Assembly (NCBI GenBank): GCA_037447655.1
Contig: JBBHKE010000775.1
Coordinates: 599,692 to 663,691, forward strand
Origin: Zygnema cylindricum
Lineage: Eukaryota; Streptophyta; Zygnematophyceae; Zygnematales; Zygnemataceae
Direction of reading: 5' to 3'
Length of the DNA: 64,000 nt
The position numbers and the translations under genes were made by a program. The notes below the pieces were generated by a model. It was given only the letters and a program-made list of their open reading frames with translations. It searched no databases and was not told the origin of the DNA. This document shows, piece after piece, positions 11,038 to 21,098 of the stretch; the stretch's first letter is position 1; every line of letters starts with the position of its first letter.

Positions 11038-11631
11038 TACAGTACAATATTCAATAAGTGAATAGTACTGTAATATGCTATGCTAGGAGTCACAATGGTG
11101 TATATCGTCGACTGGCTTGGCGGTAAATCAGGAACTCCACGTCCATCATTTACCACCGCGCGTTGTCGAATAGCGGTGTCCACGTAGCACGCACTCCGTT
11201 TAATAATACAGCCGTACATTTGTACACCGGTTCAAATCAGGTTCGCCACTTCGCCATGATCGAACCAAATCAAACAGAACATTCAAATTGCCGGGAAAGT
11301 CGGAAACGAACGAAAGATTAGAAATAGACATAGTTGTTCAAATCGGGCGATTTTTTTAATTTTTACGATTGAAACGTATAATTCGTGACATTTGAAAAAA
11401 TCGCAAAAAAACGCGCTGTACTTTCTGTCTGGTAAACTGAACGGATTGTTTATGTCGAAAGTACTATATTCGCCGTAAACTGTACGACTTTAAACGGAGA
11501 TACGGAATTTGAGGAAAAGATAAGTCGCAGTTATTAGTACTATTTGTCCAAATAACTGAACAGAAACATCACGAAACCTGTACAGCAGTTCATCTAAAAT
11601 ATACGGACATTTTCGAAAAGAGACGTTGAAC

Positions 11632-12088
11632 CATAGTTCAAAAGTAGGCGTTTTTTGGTAGGCCTTTTGTAGGCCGCCTTTAGCGTAAGTTGTGTTACGG
11701 GCTTTCCATGTGATCTTCTTAGATCGCTACTTTCATCGGCGACCGTTCGATCGTCCGAATCTGACGATAGTCCTATCGTAAGTTGTGTTATGGGCTTTTC
11801 ATGTGATCTTCTTAGATCGTTACTTTCATCAACGACCGCCAGATCGTCCGAATCTGACGGTTTAAATAAAAAGTCGCTCAAAACTCACAAAAAAATATTT
11901 TTTTGTCCGATTTTTTTTTCAAATTTAGACATGGCATTTAATTCTCTATCGATCCATGTGCAACTCAACCCTGTTACTATTTTATTTCATTTTGCGGCCA
12001 ATACAATATGGGTCTTAAGGCCATATTGTATGTTTTGCATACAATAGGCATATTGTATGGGCGTACGGTCACCTACTTTTGAACTATG
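11632..12088 (-). mobile_element. M-family MITE, copy M2 (457 bp)
   Basis: CATAGTTCAAAAGTAGG at one end and CCTACTTTTGAACTATG at the other, with a perfect 8-bp target duplication CGTTGAAC (11624-11631, 12089-12096). An 8-bp duplication points to the hAT superfamily. The length is identical to copy M1 at 49728-50184. It lies inside T copy II. Confidence 0.9.
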
Positions 12089-12128
12089 CGTTGAACCGTC
12101 ACAATATTTTCGCACGGTAAGTTTGAAA

Positions 12129-13218
12129 CATACACCGCCAATCGTTATTAGCGTGTAAGTTTTTTTAGCGTATAAAAATAATTACCGTGGTGTACGCTAT
12201 TTAAGAATTTGAAAATTTTGGAAAAAATCATACATTCTAATTGTTTGGTTATGGTAATTTGGATCTTTGAAAAAAAAATGTCAGTCGCAAACATGCTTAC
12301 ACTAATATAGGTCTCCGTACAAAATTTGACAAATCATACACAAATCGTACATTCACACGGTCGAAACGTGGCTATCGGACGAATATGTGCGAGCGGGATT
12401 TTTTTACGACCTGGTTTTTTTTCCTTTTTAGAACGCACATTCTCATGCGTCCATGGTTACTAAAAATAATTTATTGTACTTTTTAACTTAAATAGGTACA
12501 TTTATGTACGGTCTGACACTGACCGTACACCACTCTATTTAGGAGACAACGTACTGAAAATAACCCTAAATAGAATAAAGAAAAAAATAGAATGAACTAC
12601 ACTAATGGAGAATAAAAAAAAAAAAAAGCGGGACGGAATTAGCGTACACAACGCTAATAACGATTGGCGGTGTAGTTCAAAAGTAGGTGAAAGTAGGCCC
12701 ATACAATATGCCTATTGTATGCAAAACATACAATATGCCCTTAAGACCCATATTGTATTGGTCGAAAAATGAAAAAAAAAAAGTTACAGGGTTGAGTTGC
12801 ACATCGATCGATAGAGAATTAAACGTCATGTCTAAATTTTGAAAAAAAATCGGACAAAAAAAATAATTTCTGTGAGTTTTGAGGTAAAACTTTTTTAAAC
12901 CGTCAGATTCAGACGATCGGACGGTCGCTGATCAAAGTAGCGATCTAAGAAGATCACATGAAAAGCCCATGACACAACTTACGAAAGGACTATATGTCGT
13001 ATTAGCGTCTGCAATTTTGAACGTCCGCGTGTTTTAGTTCGCTAAAAAAATTCGTCCGTCGGCGTGCGCTGAACTATGATCATACGTCAGATTCGTATGT
13101 CCGTACAAGAGTGTCCACAGCGCACACCCATACAGAGTGCCTACTCTACGCGAGTTTAGTGCCAAGTTTTGTGCGCCTACCAAAGGCCTACCATAAAAAT
13201 GCCTACTTTTGTACTATG
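12129..13218 (+). mobile_element. M-family MITE, long variant (M3), interrupted by a TA-MITE
   Basis: The 8-bp duplication GTTTGAAA lies at 12121-12128 and 13219-13226. The first four terminal bases (CATA) are separated from the rest (GTTCAAAAG, from 12675) by a TA-MITE that used the terminal TA as its target. The end reads CCTACTTTTGTACTATG. Confidence 0.85.
12133..12672. mobile_element. TA-MITE, copy b (540 bp), inside the M3 terminus
   Basis: CACCGCCAATCGTTATTAGC to the inverse CGATTGGCGGTG, flanked by TA (12131-12132, 12673-12674). The interior resembles the outer parts of copy e (56144-57423). Confidence 0.85.
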
Positions 13219-13888
13219 GTTTGAAAAATGTACAGGCGTCTTCTTCAATTTATTTTTGAAAGAAGCCGCCATGGAATCTTGAAAACGAAACAGCAAGGAA
13301 GCCGCCTCCCTATATCCTACCCTCCTCCCTCCCAAGGATTTGGGGTAGAGATAGATGAAAAATATGTATTTTTTTTTTTATATGATTGATCTTTTTTTAA
13401 TATATTGTTTTTTTATGTCGTGCAATGCTGAATGTGAAAATGTCATTTGTAGATGGTATGTACTTTTTTTTTTTGCAGTCGTGTGATGTCTGAGAGATAG
13501 AGAGAGAAGGCGGCCATGGCTGTGTGTCAGCTTGCATCAGCAGCCAGACAGACTTTGACAAAATTTTGTCCAGGACATGAATTGAACCCGGGTCTACCGT
13601 TTGAAGAAGCCTCCTTTCCTCACTCGCCCATACCGGTTGATGAAGAAAGTACGAAACTCGCATGCATTGTGATACGTATATAACTAATTTATATTATTTA
13701 ATGATCATTTAACGGAAATCTTATGAACTGCGCTATATGTAATTTTTTTTACATGTACGGAAGTGTACGGATGAAATTCATTAACGATTTTTAACGATTT
13801 GTTCAAAACGTTTAATGCGTTTGTTACTTATAATTCGTCACGATTGAATCGTTCGCACTAAATGCTATGAACAACTATGGAAATAGAC

Positions 13889-14941
13889 AAATGAATTTTC
13901 CGTAACGAACCGAACTGTAAAAATAAGCCGGTTTGGTGCGGTCCGGATTCCCATCCCCCTTTCCCTCCCCCTCCCACAACAGCTCCACATGCAAAGCGAC
14001 ATTTTTACGAGGCGCTGGAACAGCATAATAGACGCAGAAAGCAAAATGTTAGATTTTTAAAAAGTTATAAATTAAAGGATCGTCCATCCAACATTCACGT
14101 CCACCATCATCTGTACATTTAAGTCACTCGACTTAGCATATGAAATATTTATAATCTGACAAATTGTCGTGTTATTTTGTCATTTTAATCCATATTACGA
14201 ATTACACGAATGCCGCATATTTTTATAAGATGTTTAGTAAAGCGCATGATTTTTAAGTGACAAATTTGATATTGGAAAAACATTTCACACCATATAAAGC
14301 GCCTGTGTTCGAAGCTTTAGATAGAAAATACATTAAATTTATAACAACGACAGCCACATTATTAGCAATGAGTGGTAAAACATTGACACATTTGCAACAA
14401 GATGAGGAAACATCGCAAAAAATAAGGGGTCTAAAGTAACAAATTGTCTAAAATTGGCAAAAGTTTCAATTAAAGAATTGAGAATTACCCTATGATTTTT
14501 ATCTAAACTACCGTTCCCCCAAATTGACCAATTTGTCAATACGGAGTTGGGAACAAACCTAACAACTAATTTACACCAAACAAATCGAATCGTTACTCTA
14601 CACAAAACATTTGTACGAACAAAATTCTTCTCAAAAAATCCTCATCGCTAAAACGTTTACCTGAATCGAACTAGTCTTACATATCAAAATCCTTAAATAT
14701 CATCTTTCCATTACATCCTTCCCCTATCCCTTCGACCAAATAATTCAAAAGCCTTTCAAGAATAAATTTGCGAACAATTAATCCATCAATTTCAACATCG
14801 CTAAGACTTCTTCAACATTTCCAAATGTGATTATTAACTTCAGGCATCAAAACCTTCAGACCATTAAAGCTTATAAAAAAAATCTCACCTTCAGAAAATT
14901 CTACATTATAGTAATGTGTGTGGGTGTGTGGGTGTGTGTGT

Positions 14942-14983
<42 letters not shown>

Positions 14984-15070
14984 GAGAAAGAGAGCGGAGA
15001 AAGAGCGAGAGAGCGAGAGAGAGAGAGGGAGGGAGGGTGGGTGAGAGGGAGGGAGGGAGTGAGAAAAACT
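13889..15070. other. Gene-free stretch ending in a GT/GA microsatellite
   Basis: No gene is recognised; a 60-codon ORF at 14257-14439 shows no motif. From about 14912 to 15062 a (GT)n then (GA)n tract lies just downstream of the PC-esterase gene B stop codon. Confidence 0.6.
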
Positions 15071-18000
15071 TTAAACCAAATGCTTAAGCACGTTATAAAG
15101 CAATTGTACCCATGTATCTTCCGGCCCCGGTTCACAATAATGAAGGCAATCAGGAGCCCCCGCATCATTGCTACCTCTATGTCCATCGGCTCTCAAACTC
15201 GTCGAATTATCGACATCAAAATAAATGCCTCCAAATTCCTCGACTATTTTTCTCGCAACTTCATTTTGAGCCGGAAAATCGGCCCAATGATACGGCTTCG
15301 GGAGTGAGTCGGGATCTTGTCGTTTGGCGGTTGGGTGATGGTAGTCCATACAATTGACGTGACCTAGTAAAATAAACGCATAATTGAATGGATTAATAAA
15401 CAAATAAACAAATAAAAGAGATAGAAAGTTTTTTTTTGGAAGATGGACTCCAGTGGAGGAATATCCAATTTGTTAGAATCAAACTAAAAGGCCATGGTTG
15501 GAAAGGAATGCTCAAAAGAAAAATCGGCTCTTACATACAAGAGGGTGAGGGAGAGGAAGAGGCAGGGGCGGAGGGAGAAAGAGGAGACAGACAGACAGGG
15601 AGACAGTGAGACAAGGGGACAGGGAGACATATATATAGAGAGAGATAGAGAAACAGAGTAAACCAAAGACAATTCCCCTCACCTGGCGGTGTATTTCTCC
15701 ATATCACCAGCGTATCCGGATAATTCTCCCTTATGTACTCCATCGTATTCCTCACCCCAATCTCGAACACCGGATCGTCGCAAAAATGCGCCCCTCGATT
15801 AATCACCAAAATCGACGGCTTCCATCTTTCCATCTGCGTTATCCATGGAGCTTCTCCGTCTAACGGAACCTTAGTCAACGATGCCGCCCTGTTAAAACAA
15901 AAGCGCACCTCGACCGGTTTTTCAAACATCTCGTGACAGAAGGCGGTGCCTCGGCACGTGAAGCGACGCATGGCGATGTCGTACTCTTTTCCGCCGTCCG
16001 GCAGGATGTCCACAGGAGGGTACTTTTCTGGAGGGTAAAAAGTGGCAGAATGAAAGGGTTATGAAAGGGTTTGTGAAGGTTTTTTTGAAAGGGTTTTTGA
16101 CGGGTTTTTGGAGGTTTTTTAAAAGTAAGGAGAGAAGGAAAAAGTCTTTTATGGTTTTTTGAGGGTTTTAACAACCTTTAAAGAAAAGGTATTTGAAACT
16201 ATCGAACACAATCTGGAGTTACTATCCACGGTAGAGGGCATCATAGGTAAAATTAGAGCAAATAGAACTTGCAATTACTGGAAGGATAAGAAAATTGTAC
16301 GAGAAACTATGATCTTTCTTCGATCTCATGGAGTTGGTACAACAATAGCAACTAGAATATTTTAAACCTATGGGGAAGAGGCAATTGCCATAGTATCAAA
16401 AAACCCAACTAGTATCAATTAGCTAAAGATATTAGAGGTATTGGATTTATTTCAGCTGAAAAAAAAAAAAAAAAGCCAGTAACTTAGGTATTACAAAAGA
16501 TTCTCTTATCCGGGCTAGAGCTGGTTTGTCTCACGTATTATTAGAAGAAACTTCCAACAGGCATTGCGCCCTATCCTTACAGATCTTAATAGAAAACTCA
16601 GAAATTACTTGGCATAAATCCAAGTTTAGTAGAGCTCGCTATTATTAAAAAACAAATCGAGTTAAAAACTAATATTTGTGATCTGATAGAAGACAAGTCA
16701 TGCATATTTTCAGCTAGTTATCACTTCTATGAAAAAAAATAGCAAAGATACTTTTATCTATTGATAAAGAAGATGTTCCGTGGGGTCATAATAACTCGCA
16801 AGAGTTAATTCCCGAAATAGAACAAAAGCTGAGTATCCTTTTAACAGGTAATAAAAAAGAAGATATTATCACAGCTCTATCAAAGAGACTAATAGTTATT
16901 ACCGGTGGTCCCAGTAGCGGTAAAACAACTTTAGTAAAAGCTTTGCTTAAAGTATTAAAACTTAACAAGCTAAACATTTAACTTTGTGCTCCAACTGGTA
17001 GAGCCGCTGAACTTCGAAGTGAAAACAACTGGTCTGGAATCGATCATTATACATAGATTGTTAGAAATTAACTCTTTATAAAGAGGTTTTAAATCTAATG
17101 AGGAAGGTTTCATATATATGTGATTATTTAACAGTTGACGAAAGTTCAATGATTGATGCCACTTTATCCTTTGATTTAACAAAAGCTCTACCTGATCATA
17201 TATCATTTCGGTCTTCTATTAGTTGGTGATGTGGACCAACTACCTTCCTTCCTTCCTTCCTTCTATTGGCGGGACAAGCATTAAAGGACATTATTAATTC
17301 CAATATAATTACAACTGTTAGGCTAAATCAGATTTTCCGCCAATCGGCAACAAGCGCTATAATCACTAATGCCCATAAGGTTAATAAAGGCATATTACCT
17401 GATTTAAACTCCCATAAAGATAATAGTGATTTTTAATTGAAGCAAAGCCTGGTGATGATATTATCAATAAGATAATTACTATCACATGCGTTAGAATACC
17501 TAAGAAGTTTAATCTAAATCCCAATAGATGATATTCAATTATTGCGCCCCATGCCACAGAGGTGGTACTGGAGCAAGCTCACTTAATATTGAATTACCAA
17601 AAGCATTAAATCCAAATTATGAAAAAGGGATTACAAAATTCGGACAAACTTTTGCGGTTGGTGACAAGGTAATGCAAACAGAAATTAACTACAACAAGGA
17701 TACTTATAACGGAGATGTTAGTGTAAAGAGTGCTACTGATCAGGAAGAACAAGAGGTCACAATTGATTTTTATGGAAACAAAAGTAGTGTATGACTATGA
17801 TAATTTAGATCACAATACATAAATCACTATATTATGCAACCGCTATACATAATTCACAAGGCTCTGAACATCCGGCTATTATAGTACCTCTTAGTATTCA
17901 AAGCTATATGATGCTAAGGCGTAACTTAATCTATACTGCTATTACTCGTGGTAAAAAACTTGTAGTTATTATTGGAGAGAAAATGGCGTTTTGCTATGGC

Positions 18001-21000
18001 GGTAAAAGATGGAAAAAGCTCTAATAGATATTCCAAGTTAAAATAATTACAATTTCAATATTGATTGATTCGTCTCCCGCAAAAGCAATAACAGAAGACT
18101 ATAACCTAATCGACTTACAAGCGATGGACGAGGATAGTATAGATTACCAAAAACACCTGAGCTTTCTGCTCTACACCAGGAAGTACATTCATTAGCGTAA
18201 TACTATTGCCATGATTAAGGAAGTAATGAGTTGGTGCAAGAGAGCTTTTAGTATCGATAAACAGCAAGATTATATTCGCACCAAACTAATTTTATGTTAT
18301 ACTTATGGTAATATTTCATAAGAAAGAAAAAGCAGATACTGAGGCAGCTTATTGTAAATAATTTAAATTTAAATAATTTACCTAAGGATGAGGCAGATAA
18401 TATCATGAGATTCATATACCGTAGAAGGCTTTGAAAAGGTTATTTTGCAAGGTGTTGAAAAAGGTATTGAAAAAAAATGAAAAGCTGAATTAATAGAAAT
18501 GAAGCTCAACAAAGGTAATACTGTTGTTGTGGTTGCTAAAATCACAGGCTTATCTATTGCAGACATTCAATAGTAATTTGACTATTAAGAAATATCATGA
18601 AATACAATATTACAGCTTTACAAGAGAACATTTAGGCTATTACGATGAAGGCTTAAAAATTTACATGCTCTCCAGAAACATGACTATTGTGCTTAGTATT
18701 TTAGCAATAGTAGCCTATATAGTCGGTAGTAACAACCAGTTAAAAATGATACTATTCACTACCCCACTTGCATATGCCATAGTGTTTGCACTGCTGATTT
18801 ATATCTTCTTTTTTAGTCGTCATTTAATGAGTATAGATAAACAGCAGGCAATGTTACACCTTCACACATTTGCTTCTCTTACTGGATTATCACTTGGCGC
18901 TATATTTCTTACTTATACAACCGCTAGTAAAGTTATAACATTTTTTATTACCACCTCTACTTTCGGTGCAATGAGTCGGTGATTATATTACATCTTACAT
19001 AGGAATAGTTTTTAATCGATATTTAGCAAAGATTGCATCAAATAGGCAAAAGCCAGATGGATTGTTGGTTATTAATCCACATCTCAATTGCCCGATAAAC
19101 TTTATTCGTTAAACTTAAAAAGCATTACAGGGAATTGGCTCAAAAATAAAAGATCGACTCATAAGAAACAGTACATCCTCTATAAACCAGCTATGCTGTC
19201 TTGATCAAGCAAAGTTAAACGCTACCTGGGGGAGCGTCTGGGGAGAAAAAGTATCGTATTTAATAATACTATTCTAATATTCAATAATATTTAATTAGAG
19301 GAGCTGATTCACCGTTAGAAGGAACCAGAAAAAGTACACTCGGGCGCATTAAAACTAGTAGAATTTTAGGACCGGAACCGCAGTAGATACAACATGTCAG
19401 AAAAAAATTGATAAACCTTAGTGCAAAAAGTTGCAAATAGACTTATTAGAGAAAAAGCATTATACACAACAAGGATATTACTTACCGTCGATTTTAAACA
19501 AGGAAAATCAGCTAAAGAAAATAGTAAAATAGAACTATCGAATGATAATAGCGCAATTCTCAGACAGGTTCTTTAAACCTTGGGAAGAAATATTAAAAAA
19601 CCTTGATATTCTCAAAACGAAGATCAGAAAAAAATAAAGGTTAGGTTTTATAATCTGCAAGACGAATCAAACCAGCTATCGTTTGAAGATTTTAGGAGAC
19701 AAAAAAAACCAGAAACTATCAGGATTATGTGATAGTATTAATAGAAAAAACGAGTATAAAAACGGTTTTCCATTGGCATTACCACCAAAGCATATGCAAC
19801 TGGACAGATAGAAGAATTTGGTCATAAAAATACAATTAATAAAAAATTAATTAATACTAGGAATTATTACAAATTTCTTTAAAAATAATATTAAAATATT
19901 CCTGAAACCAAGAATTAAAAAAAATCAAGTTCCCTATTTTAAGTAAACTCGGCGAAGGGTGGGAGAGCGAGAAGGAGGGAAGAGAGGGAGGGGAGGAAGG
20001 GAGAGAGCCGCGAGCTGAAGGTTGAAGAAAATGTGTCTCTCGAAGGAGGAGGTCATGGAGTCACCGACTAATAGAATGCTCCTCCCAGGACCCATGGCCC
20101 TGTCGAGAAAACATAATAGAATAAAAGTATTAAAAAAACGACAGGTAAAAGTACTCTAAAAGTAAAGTATTACTTTTACTTAACAATACGTAACAAAATA
20201 ACAACAAAAATTATTCACAAACAAAAAAAAGTTACCTCACCGAGAAAAAGGTTGAAAAGATTCAATTTTACGTAAAAAATGGGGACGAGTCAGAAATACA
20301 AACATAAAAATTCGACAAATTTTACGAATATTGCAAATTCAAACAGGAAACGTATTTGAAAATAAGTTAACAAACCTAACTGTAACCTCTCCCTAATTTC
20401 TCTGTCTCCCTCTCTCTCGCTTTCTCTCTCTCTCCCTCCCCCCTCCTTCCCCTCTCTCAGTCTCCTCTCCCATTTCATTACCTCCCTTGCACTCTTTGCC
20501 TCTCCCTTTCTCATCCTTGCTCGATCTCCCAATCTGACTGTCCCTCCCCTTCACTACCTTCTTCCCCCATATCTCCTCTCCCTTCCCTCCCTCCTTCCCT
20601 CTCTCTTCCCTCCCTCCCTCCCCCCTCCCTTCCTCCCTCTGCCCCCCCAAATTTTGGCCCAAGTTTCCCAGTCACCTACTCACAAAATCCCTTCCTTGAA
20701 AAAGTTTCGAGAGGACATTTTGGCGTTTTCCATTCGTACTTCAAATCTTCTCTCACACTCCAGTTCCCTCCTCTCTCTACTACCTCATCTGCTTGAGGCC
20801 CATATATTCCCCCATACCATAATTGGCGTTGATCACAACGGGAAATATAACTAGGAAGAGCCCATGGAACCACTAACCACGGTAAATATCTCGGTTTTGA
20901 ATTGTATACCCATTTCCCTTTTGTCATAAAACAATCGAATTTTCGACGAAGGTTTTCGGCCGAGGTTTTCGTCTTTATCTTCGATCCCGGAATCGGAGAT

Positions 21001-21098
21001 CGGACGCTCAGGATTCTCGAATTTTTTCGTCTTTTTTCCGAATTTCTTCTTCGGACATTTTTTTCGTTTTGTTTAATAAAAGCTCCAAATTTTCGCAA
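15071..21098 (-). CDS. PC-esterase / TBL-like SGNH protein, gene B
   Basis: PC-esterase (TBL-like) proteins move or remove acyl groups on wall polysaccharides or glycans, usually in the Golgi. Four exons: 1, up to 20680 (N-terminal TBL-type domain, KGKWVYN, conserved Cys); 2, 20099 to about 20002 (ILLVGDSM, the catalytic GDS); 3, 16027-15683 (345 nt); 4, 15363-15071, with PPGHVNC and the DxxH motif DCLHYC. Phases agree: exons 1/2 share a Glu codon and exons 3/4 join to WRNTPPGH. The start is uncertain; ATG 21098 would overlap the end of gene A in another frame. Exon 2 runs into CT-rich DNA with no GT donor in the needed phase, and intron 2 holds 3.7 kb of bacterial DNA, so proper splicing is doubtful. 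The catalytic residues are intact. Confidence 0.7.
15540..15660. repeat. GA/GACA-rich microsatellite in PC-esterase B intron 3
   Basis: A purine-rich tract with GACA and ATAT subrepeats lies between the exon 3 donor and the exon 4 acceptor. It generates spurious ORF extensions. Confidence 0.8.
16165..18025 (+). pseudogene. recD2: RecD2-like (RecD/TraA family) DNA helicase, broken
   Basis: RecD2 is an SF1B DNA helicase with an N-terminal helix-hairpin-helix region. In order one reads LLSTVEGI (HhH), SHGVGTTIATRIF, TKDSLIRARAGLSHVL, a Walker A ITGGPSSGKTTLVKALL (about 16897-16950), CAPTGRAAEL (about 16985), TVDESSMID (about 17135), LVGDVDQLPS (about 17218), KFGQTFAVGDKVMQTE (about 17636-17680) and the C-terminal LIYTAITRGKKLVVIIGEK (about 17929-17985). 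The order and spacing match a full helicase of roughly 700 residues. Reading it needs many frame changes and passes several stops. An A-homopolymer (about 16459-16474) and a CTTC expansion (about 17243-17264) disrupt it. It cannot encode a working protein. Confidence 0.8.
18076..18573 (+). pseudogene. Rpn/PD-(D/E)XK nuclease-family transposase, C-terminal remnant
   Basis: Fragments read DLQAMDEDSIDYQKHL, then SIDKQQDYIRTKLIL, and a tail EKVILQGVEKGIEKK ... KITGLSIADIQ followed by a stop. The acidic/Lys-rich EKGI repeat before a short helix (ITGLS) is the C-terminus typical of recombination-promoting nuclease (Rpn, transposase_31-type) proteins, abundant in Rickettsiales. The catalytic N-terminal half is not recognisable. 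Several frameshifts are needed. Confidence 0.6.
18616..18981 (+). pseudogene. Bax inhibitor-1 / YccA-family membrane protein, truncated
   Basis: An open stretch of about 120 codons reads YYDEGLKIYMLSRN, then four hydrophobic segments, ending FITTSTFGAMS. These are the landmarks of bacterial BI-1/YccA proteins; normally three further membrane helices follow GAMS. Here the sequence switches to the Y-family polymerase remnant right after GAMS, so the C-terminal half is missing. BI-1 proteins act as inner-membrane ion or pH-sensitive channels or protease modulators. This is the best preserved piece of the bacterial block. Confidence 0.75.
18995..19850 (+). pseudogene. Y-family DNA polymerase (UmuC/ImuB-like), broken
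   Basis: The frame at about 19012 reads FNRYLAKIASNRQKPDG, the LAKIAS...KPDG motif of Y-family translesion polymerases. It is followed by a helix-hairpin-helix IGSKIKDRL, then NATWGSVWGEK and a GADSPLE turn before the little-finger domain. The N-terminal palm residues are missing. Beyond about 19300 only scattered pieces are readable (VDFKQGKSAK; FPLALPPKHMQL). Many stops. Related proteins of this length class are the UmuC/ImuB-like polymerases of alphaproteobacteria. Confidence 0.7.
20385..20645. repeat. CT/CCCTC-rich low-complexity tract in PC-esterase B intron 1
   Basis: Pyrimidine-rich on the plus strand. It begins right after the exon 1 donor of gene B and produces long spurious Arg/Glu/Gly ORFs on the minus strand. 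Confidence 0.85.

Larger units (their letters stand above)
11330..13879 (-). mobile_element. T-family element, copy II, enlarged by nested MITEs
   Basis: Inverted ends ATAGTTGTTCA / TGAACAACTAT are flanked by a perfect 9-bp duplication GAAATAGAC (11321-11329 and 13880-13888). A 9-bp duplication is typical of Mutator-like elements. Without the nested M2 and M3/TA-MITE block, its two parts (11330-11631 and 13227-13879) correspond to copy I in inverse orientation. An antisense tRNA-like module lies at about 13558-13640 (tgaattgaacccggg). Confidence 0.8.
16165..19900 (+). other. Decayed bacterial (Rickettsiales-type) DNA segment in a host intron
   Basis: This plus-strand block, about 3.7 kb and AT-rich, holds consecutive remnants of four bacterial genes (RecD2, Rpn-type transposase, Bax inhibitor-1, Y-family polymerase), each with frameshifts and stops. 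It sits between exon 2 and exon 3 of the minus-strand PC-esterase gene B. No assembly gap lies within or near it. Gene content and wording fit Rickettsiales (Rickettsiaceae or Midichloriaceae); I infer the group from family knowledge and not from a search. No plastid or mitochondrial sequence is seen with it. Confidence 0.8.

Noticed and set aside
16165-19900. Functional horizontally acquired genes
   Set aside because: Each of the four has stops, frameshifts or truncation; none can give a full protein.
16100-19950. Bacterial contamination or misassembly as an explanation of the bacterial genes
   Set aside because: The genes are heavily broken, host exons of one gene lie on both sides, and there is no N gap nearby. 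Contaminating live bacterial DNA would have open frames. It still needs read support, so it is listed as a check.
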